Shown here: piece by piece, positions 58,295 through 64,000 of the stretch
Position numbering within the stretch: position 1 is the stretch's first letter
How the letters are laid out: each line of letters begins with the position of its first letter
From: Xanthostigma xanthostigma
Lineage: Eukaryota > Arthropoda > Insecta > Raphidioptera > Raphidiidae
DNA length: 64,000 nt
Direction of reading: 5' to 3'
Assembly: GCA_963575645.1 (NCBI GenBank)
Contig: OY754476.1
Span: 682,001 to 746,000 of the forward strand
Notes under the pieces: model-generated
Seen by the model: only the letters and a program-made list of their open reading frames with translations
What the model was told of the DNA's origin: nothing
The model's database searches: none
Translations under genes and position numbers: made by a program

Positions 58295-59000
58295 TAATTA
58301 ATTTTTATATTTTTTAGATATTTAGATATTTCTTGTGTTATATTGACTTGTATTTTTATTATTACCGCTTAAAACACGAGTTAAAGAGCATCAAAACAAT
58401 TATAAACTACTCCCTGATAAACATAATGTCGTAACTAAGCATAAAATTGATTACGACCATAAAATTAATTGGGATAGTGTTAAAATTTTAGATAATGAAA
58501 GTAATTATTTTAAAAGAAGTATTTCTGAAATGTTATATATAAAATCTAATAAAAACTCTCTTAATGCTCAATTAGATACGGAAAATTTAAGTAATATTTA
58601 TGATATTATTTTGAAATAATATTTTGTTTTTTTTCAAATAATTTTTTCTTTATGGGTACTTTGATATCCATGACTACGGTTTATAAATTTTGTTTGTTAT
58701 TAATTTTTCATTATTTTTTTAATCATTCAAAGTTTCAATCTTGCGTGCAATCTATTAGATAATAAATTACTTAATATTTTGCGATAATGGCCATAGAAGC
58801 CGATTCGCTCCTTTTAAAATAAAAAAAAATTACTTAATACTAATTAATTTTTATATTTTTTAGATATTTCTGAAGAAGATCCAAATCCGGATCGAAACGT
58901 CATCTTGTGTTATATTGATTTGTATTTTTATTATTTTTTGTCAATATATCGTATGGTCTGAGAAAAATTGGCAGACAATTTTATTTACTTGAAGATATAG
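58295..59000 (+). mobile_element. Penelope-like retroelement 3' portion
   Basis: The segment begins TAATTTTTATATTTTTTAGA, contains the endonuclease tail (58362-58619), an AT-rich 3' UTR, then at about 58849 the repeated TTTTTATATTTTTTAGATAT, the core CTGAAGAAGATCCAAATCCG then GATCGAAACGTC (58869 on), and the tail GTCTGAGAAAAATTGGCAGA. The first 20-40 bases repeat the start of the downstream terminal unit, so two terminal copies bracket the coding remnant, as expected for PLE pseudo-LTRs. Confidence 0.75.
58362..58619 (+). pseudogene. Penelope-like element ORF C-terminus (GIY-YIG endonuclease)
   Basis: About 85 uninterrupted codons end at TAA. The reading includes LKTRVKEHQNNYKLLPDKHN, then VVTKHKIDYDHKINWDSVKI, LDNESNYFKRSISEMLYIKS and NKNSLNAQLDTENLSNIYDI. 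The series R..EH, 'h.i.w..v.il..e..y.kR...E...I', 'N..LN.q.d...l...y' is the C-terminal half of the GIY-YIG endonuclease domain attached to Penelope-like reverse transcriptases. The arginine and the glutamate after it that are used in catalysis are present. The GIY and YIG strands and the whole reverse transcriptase are missing on the 5' side. It has not acquired stops, so decay is recent. Confidence 0.85.
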
Positions 59001-59089
59001 ATATAGGTTGCATAATTAACTAATTAACAAGAAATAAAAAAAATGTAATAGTCGCAAAGAAATAATTTCATTCATGCTTAAAGAGAAAA

Positions 59090-59153
59090 CACCTTGGTGT
59101 AAGAGAGTGCTGACTTTTGAATCAAACCGTCGTGGGTTCGAATTCCATCACCG
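59090..59153 (+). pseudogene. tRNA-derived sequence with RNA polymerase III boxes (SINE-like)
   Basis: CCTTGGTGTAAGAGAGTG (A-box-like), then CTTTTGAATC, then GTGGGTTCGAATTCCAT (near-perfect B box GGTTCGAANNCC). The anticodon loop reading TTTTGAA would give UUG (Gln). The acceptor strands do not pair, so it is not a working tRNA. It is likely the head of a tRNA-derived SINE; the body after 59160 is AT-rich and its end is not clear. Confidence 0.55.
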
Positions 59154-59162
59154 TTCGTGCAT

Positions 59163-59806
59163 GTTTTATTATGTCGTTTAGTTTAATTTGATTTAATTAG
59201 ACGCTAATGACTTTAGTTGTCGAGCGTCTACAAACTACAACAATTAATAACAACTACAGAATTTCCTGACAGACAATATCCAAAGTGAAAAGTTAAGGAC
59301 GACAACCACGTTATCATAAGCTCAAGTTCGCGAGAAGAAGCTTACACTGTAAACCAACTTTACATTTCCCGGACACGAACCGCAGCCCGCCGGCGCGACG
59401 AGGTGGCGTGGACTTACAATTGAGTGACGCATTTGACGGACTGTTCAATCGAATTTCGCTTTCTTTCTCAAAAACGATAAAATGTTGGCACTTTCTATTT
59501 TATACAATATTTTGAATTACCTCTTTTCACACTAAAATTATATAAAGACGGTGCGAGGGCTCGAAACTTCGAATAGCGGTCGAGTAATAAAGGAATTTAA
59601 TCATCGAGGAACAATTAATCCAGATTTTTTACCTTTTTAATACACCACGAAAGAATTTCTGCTTTTTCCAGGAATTTTCTCTCTCTGCTTTCTAGCCAGT
59701 GAAATTTTCACTTCTTGCTTGATATTACTTGATAATCAATGATTTTCACAACAAATTAGTGAATTTTCACTGATAAATTTTCTCTCTAAAACTAAAATAG
59801 TGAAAA
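59163..59806. other. Non-coding with a GC-rich patch
   Basis: A GC-rich patch near 59380-59420 (CCGCCGGCGCGACGAGGTGG) has no open frame or repeat partner. From about 59690 the words CAGTGAAATTTTCACT and AATTTTCTCTCTAAA begin an inverted pattern that resumes after the Helitron (about 60515-60550), so the Helitron may sit inside an older element. Confidence 0.4.
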
Positions 59807-60399
59807 TCATATTAATACGCTAAGGTTTAAGATGTTTGCCTCCCTTTTTAGAAAAAATCTCACAATTTCTCCACATAAATTATATATCATTTTACAGATA
59901 ATTGCTTGCTCTACTGACATCGACAACTAAAAAATTTATTATTGCTTTTGTTTTTGTAAACTAATTAAAATACAGCAACGCTGAACAACGTCTGCCATCT
60001 GACTGTTTTAATTTTGAAACAACGTCAACACTTCGATCTGTCATCTGATCTTCATATTGTAATACAACAGACACAATACTGCATACTGCCATCTGACGGT
60101 TTTAATTTTGAAACAGCGAGCAACGCTGAACAACGTCACAACAATGCTGCATGATGCCATCTGACGGCTTAGCTCAACGCTTTTGCTACTTGCGCCTCTA
60201 TATGACAATTTTAGTAAAATATTTCTTCGATCTGTCATCTGAGCTTCATATTGTAATACAACAGAAAGAAGAACATTATATAAGCAGTGTGCAAAGTTAG
60301 AAACGAATTGAATACCTGCAATCATATTTAAAAAATAATTTTGTAAAGTGATAATTATTATACTTATTTAGTGCGAATAATTCGCACAGGTCACTCTAG
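59807..60399 (+). mobile_element. Non-autonomous Helitron, family B, copy 3 (593 bp)
   Basis: The 5' end TCATATTAATACGCTAAGG is preceded by A, and the 3' CTAG is followed by T. This is the A|T host dinucleotide expected for Helitron insertion. The 3' palindrome GTGCGAATAATTCGCAC is intact. The internal module count equals that of copy 2. Confidence 0.88.
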
Positions 60400-61427
60400 T
60401 GTCACTTATATAATTAGTGAATTATTATATTCACTAATTTATATTGTGAGTATTCAGTAATTCTACGTGGTACGATTCTAGCATTGACAATAGTGAGTAA
60501 GGTATGCACTTGTAATTAGTGAAAAATCACTGATTCAAGTTTAGAGAGTGTTATGAATGCCGTATGGAACGTTGATGCTTTAGAGACATAGTCCATTGAG
60601 CAACCCTGTCTGTAGTTAAGTCATAATCTTATGGGGAACGGAGTAGGTACATTATTTGCGATGTAGGGTCGTTCTTCATTTCTGTCTGAACAAATCTATC
60701 CAAGTAAAAGTGTATAAAATGTATGTGTTAGGTGACGGAAGACAAGCGCATTAACAGTGAAGCAATGGGGAAGCTACACTGTACATATAAAGTCCATCGA
60801 ATACCAGTTAAGCGCTAACTGAACTCTAATCTTCTAATCCTAGAGACGCGCGCATGGATTGGCAATAAACTTACAACGATCTTTGTAACAAACACTACGA
60901 AGTATCATGCACAGTACACATTAATAATGGTGTTAGAATACGGTGCTGAAATACTAAATACCAGTACAGGTATCTCTACAAATAAGGCCAATCAATTTGT
61001 TTTGAATAAAATTTATACTCTCAAAAAAAATATATTAAAACAATCCACAAAAAAGTAGAAAAAAAAAATTCTTTTTCTTTTGTAACGTTCTGAGGCACGA
61101 AACTCTCACTTTACCCTGTATTTAACTTAATCGTTATAGAAAATTATTTTTAGTCCGTCAATATAAGCGTTTTTTTTTTTGGATTTTATTGAAAGTAAAA
61201 CTTTAAAATTTTTAGTCATAATAATAATTAAATAACATTTTTATCAAATTTTAAACTGCTGAAGACACGTTCTCCCACCACCATAACCGTCACTCCCACC
61301 ATTAATTTTTTTATTCCCATATTTATTACTTATATATCCCTTCAACTTTCTGTATCTTTTTCGAACCTTTTTCACACTTGTTAGTCATTTCAGCCATTTT
61401 AAATTATTATTAATAAACTAGTGTGAC
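60400..61427. other. Non-coding, nothing recognised
   Basis: No exon or element end apart from the possible older host repeat mentioned at 60515-60550. Confidence 0.35.
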
Positions 61428-61817
61428 CTGTGCGAATTATTCGCACTAAATAAGTATAATAATTATCACTTTACAAAATTATTTTTTAAATATGATTGCA
61501 GGTATTCAATTCGTTTCTAATTTTGCACACTGCTTATAACGTTCTTCTTTTTGTTGTATTACAATATGAAGCTCAGATGACAGATCGAAGTGTTGACGTT
61601 GTTTCAAAATTAAAGCCGTTAGATGGCAGACGTTGTTCAGCGTTGCTGTATTTTAATTAATTTACGAAAACAAAAGCAATAATAAATTTTTTAGTTGTCG
61701 ATATCAGTAGAGCAAGCAATTATCTGTAAAATGATACATAATTTATGTAGAGAAAATGTGAGGTTTTTCTACAAAGGGAGGCAAACATCTTTAACCTTAG
61801 CGTATTAATATATATGA
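61428..61817 (-). mobile_element. Non-autonomous Helitron, family B, copy 4 (390 bp)
   Basis: It lies in reverse orientation about 1 kb from copy 3. It starts TCATATATATTAATACGC on the minus strand and ends at the palindrome GTGCGAATAATTCGCAC, then AGGTCACA and CTAG. It lacks the module around GCAACGCTGAACAACGTCAC, making it the shortest copy. Copies 3 and 4 in opposite orientation could form a hairpin in a transcript. Confidence 0.85.
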
Positions 61818-63081
61818 TGATTCCTCAGAAGTCTAGAAGTTTATTTGTTTAAATACACAAATCATGCATCACGATTGTGAGTCAATATTGTGAGTCACGT
61901 ACTATACAAGCCGTAAATGTCCTTTGACCTTAGGCTTTATATGTTTGTGGAACTTTAGTTTGATAGGTCTACCGTAGATTTGTACAAGTTTTACTTCATC
62001 ACTGTTTAATGTGACATACCCTAAAACTAAGTATAAATTGATCACCGCACTGAAAAACAGAGGAGAAAAATCGAAGAAGTTTCTAGAAGTCGACGATACA
62101 CCAAGGTAATTGGTAGAATTGGCTGTGAATAAAGCTGGATGCACACTTTACGGAATTTTTCTATCGCATTTTTAAATTCGTAATTTGTATTATAAATACT
62201 TGGCACTCTATTTAAACAGACCGATTATTATTTGGAGAAAAAAAATAACGATATGTACTACAGAAGTTAATCTTATTAGATATGGCAAGGGTGTGGTATT
62301 ATATTTTGAATCGTGTAGTGATCGAGTCGCAAAATTCTTGGATCGCCAAGAAAAATATTCGAAAAAATCGGACAAAGGAACATTTTTGTTCATTATTAAA
62401 TTCATCTGCAAGAAAGCAGGTAGATATTATGTAATTTTTAAATGCCATAGATTGTATCTTCATAGTTCATACGTCATATAAGTTTAGTTTAAACTGGACG
62501 CGAGATTTTTGAAAATTTTAAGTCTTTTTTATGAATTTAATTGTGTAATAAACTTTACTTCTACTACGTTATTTATGAAAATTATTTTTCGCGCCTACTG
62601 TTGTTGAATTGATCGCCTATGGTTTTTATATGCACTACGACCGCATACATATTATATATGTATAAGAGGTGTGCAAAAAAATATTTACATCACTTTTGTC
62701 AACATAAAAATTAGATGTAAAACATCAAAAATAAAAAGAACACAAATAAGATAATAAAAAGCTTAACACAACTATAAATTCTTAAACTGCTAGCCATAAA
62801 GGAAAAAGTAGGATTACGACTGCAATATGAAAGGAAGTGTACAGAACTGTTTCACTCCAGAAATTTTGACACAAAAAATATATACCGTGTGTTCACCGAA
62901 AGATGTATCAGTGAATAATTCATGTCTTATTAGATACAAAAAAAAGTTTAAATAGTTTTTTTGTTCAACTCGAGATTTACTACCGGAAAATACTGAGGTA
63001 CATTTTTTTTTTTGTATTTGAGGTTCCAAAAACTCGTCTATGTCACCGTCTAACCGATTATATATTTTTTCAATATTTCAA
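61818..63081. other. AT-rich non-coding stretch
   Basis: Open frames at 61902-62144 (minus) and 62185-62481 (plus, 98 codons) show no family motifs. The latter overlaps a minus frame of similar openness, so I did not call it. Confidence 0.35.
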
Positions 63082-63083
63082 TA

Positions 63084-63548
63084 CACCCATCCCCCGATTT
63101 ACACGGTACTTGTTTTACACGTTTTCGCTTTTACACGGTTTTCCAAATAAGTTTTTTTTTTGTTTTTATCGCACTCTACTAAATGCTACTGTGATTGAAC
63201 ACGTGCGCTGTGTACACATCTCACGGGGAATCCCGAGCTTATGTGCTGACTTGCTGCACACGCACACTGTGTCTGTATTTTATTTTTTGTTCTTCTGTTT
63301 AATGTATTGTAATTAAATAAAAAAACAGTGTTTCCGTAATATATTACATATTTTAACCTGTCAATGCATTTTATTTTTATTTCTGTGTACACCTAAAAAT
63401 ATTGAAAAAAATCACAACTGTTAAATAGCAAAATTATGCATTTTCTGCAAGCTTTTCGATTTACACGGTTTTGACTTGAAAATTTTTAATTTTCGATTTA
63501 CACGTTTTTCTCAGGAACGTATCTACCGTGTAAATCGGGGGATAGGTG
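63084..63548. mobile_element. TA-flanked element with CACCCATCCCCCGATTTACA ends (465 bp)
   Basis: The left end CACCCATCCCCCGATTTACA then CGGTA is mirrored by TACCG TGTAAATCGGGGGATAGGTG at the right with one change. TA flanks on both sides fit Tc1/mariner (possibly the pogo group). TTTACACGGTTTT-type repeats recur internally at least five times. No transposase could be read in the short open frames. Confidence 0.82.
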
Positions 63549-63591
63549 TATTAAAAAATCTTTCACGGATGTCATTAAAAATAAATAGAAA

Positions 63592-63745
63592 CTAAATATT
63601 AATTACTTTTTAAGTTCTGACGAAGATCCAAATCCGGATCGAAACGTTAATGTATTAATTATATTTTTTTGTTAATATATTTGTCTGAAAAATTGGTCGA
63701 GAATTTTATTTATTGAAGAGTTCTAATCAGACGTTAATTAAATAC
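63592..63745 (+). repeat. Penelope-like element terminal fragment with hammerhead-like core
   Basis: TTCTGACGAAGATCCAAATC then CGGATCGAAACGTTAATG is the best-preserved CTGANGA - GATCC/GGATC stem - GAAAC arrangement in the window. The shared tail TTGTCTGAAAAATTGGTCGA and TCTAATCAGACGTTAATTAA follows. The attached coding part is missing. Confidence 0.7.
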
Positions 63746-64000
63746 TGAAGATTATAGTAAAATTTCGTTAAAAATATGAGAAATTGTGTCACGGATGTTA
63801 TGTTTAGTGGAGATTTAGTCATCACTGAGTCCGTGCAAATGGTTTGTGAGAACCTAAAAAGAAATAAACTGCCAATCAATACAGCTCAAAATCGCAGACA
63901 AAGTACTTTTCGTTTCAGATGAGATTGCAGTAGTTAGAAAAAGCTTCAACGATGGATTCATTTTCATTTACCTTCAAATGACTGACAAGTATTTTACTTG
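63746..64000. other. Window end, non-coding
   Basis: This stretch is less AT-rich than the average but has no open frame of note before the window ends. Confidence 0.3.

Noticed and set aside
59090..59153. Functional tRNA-Gln gene
   Set aside because: The acceptor strands do not pair although the A- and B-box-like parts are good; it is better explained as a SINE head.
62185..62481. 98-codon plus frame
   Set aside because: AT-rich, overlapped by an equally open minus frame, and with no recognisable motif.

Overview
This 64 kb window is AT-rich, gene-poor eukaryotic DNA, most probably from a moth or butterfly. I infer Lepidoptera from two non-autonomous Helitron families of the kind common there (one with a TTTGTTTGTTTG 5' region, a tRNA-Lys-like insert and a CCCGGG hairpin before a CTAG end), many hAT and PIF/Harbinger miniature elements, and very long repeat-filled introns. 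No bacterial operon, CRISPR array, rRNA gene or intact functional tRNA gene was seen.

Only one protein-coding exon is well supported. It is a 43-codon, phase-0 exon on the minus strand (3821-3949), flanked by good splice sites, that resembles the end of a plexin-type Sema domain. The window is therefore probably largely intron or 5' flank of a minus-strand plexin gene. Two weaker exon candidates lie on the same strand. A 26-codon start exon at 55188-55265 has an ATG just after an acceptor-like AG and ends in CAG|GTTTGT. A GC-richer 235 bp island at 31897-32131 ends at a GTGAGTAAGT donor. Neither can be assigned to a gene.

The rest is a museum of transposable elements, many with clear termini. 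hAT-type elements with 8-bp target duplications sit at 2.4, 8.6, 16.1, 17.3, 27.5 and 40.2 kb; the 27.5 kb copy keeps a decayed hAT dimerisation domain. PIF/Harbinger material lies at 11.4 kb and 28.4-30.3 kb (a transposase N-terminus, MADF-domain remnants, and fold-back elements at 39 kb). Tc1/mariner deletion derivatives lie at 23.1 and 48.5 kb. Helitron family A has copies at 12.75, 47.2 and 58.0 kb. Helitron family B has copies at 19.1, 26.2, 59.8 and 61.4 kb. Penelope-like element (PLE) fragments are spread over 5, 30.7, 51.5, 57.2, 58.3 and 63.6 kb, one with a readable GIY-YIG endonuclease C-terminus and several with a hammerhead-like CTGANGA...GAAA core. Non-LTR reverse-transcriptase C-termini occur at 2.7, 36.7 and 50.5 kb.

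The most unusual structures are an alternating-orientation array of about seven diverged half-units at 24.4-25.3 kb, a PLE hairpin of about 400 bp inserted beside a small tandem repeat with a 16-bp flanking duplication (57.15-57.58 kb), a 459-bp fold-back element (56.07-56.52 kb), a GC-rich 69-bp tandem repeat abutting a truncated Harbinger transposase (28.4-29.2 kb), and several nests of elements within elements. I did not find a convincing new multi-gene system. What is new here would be element families and their structural RNAs.
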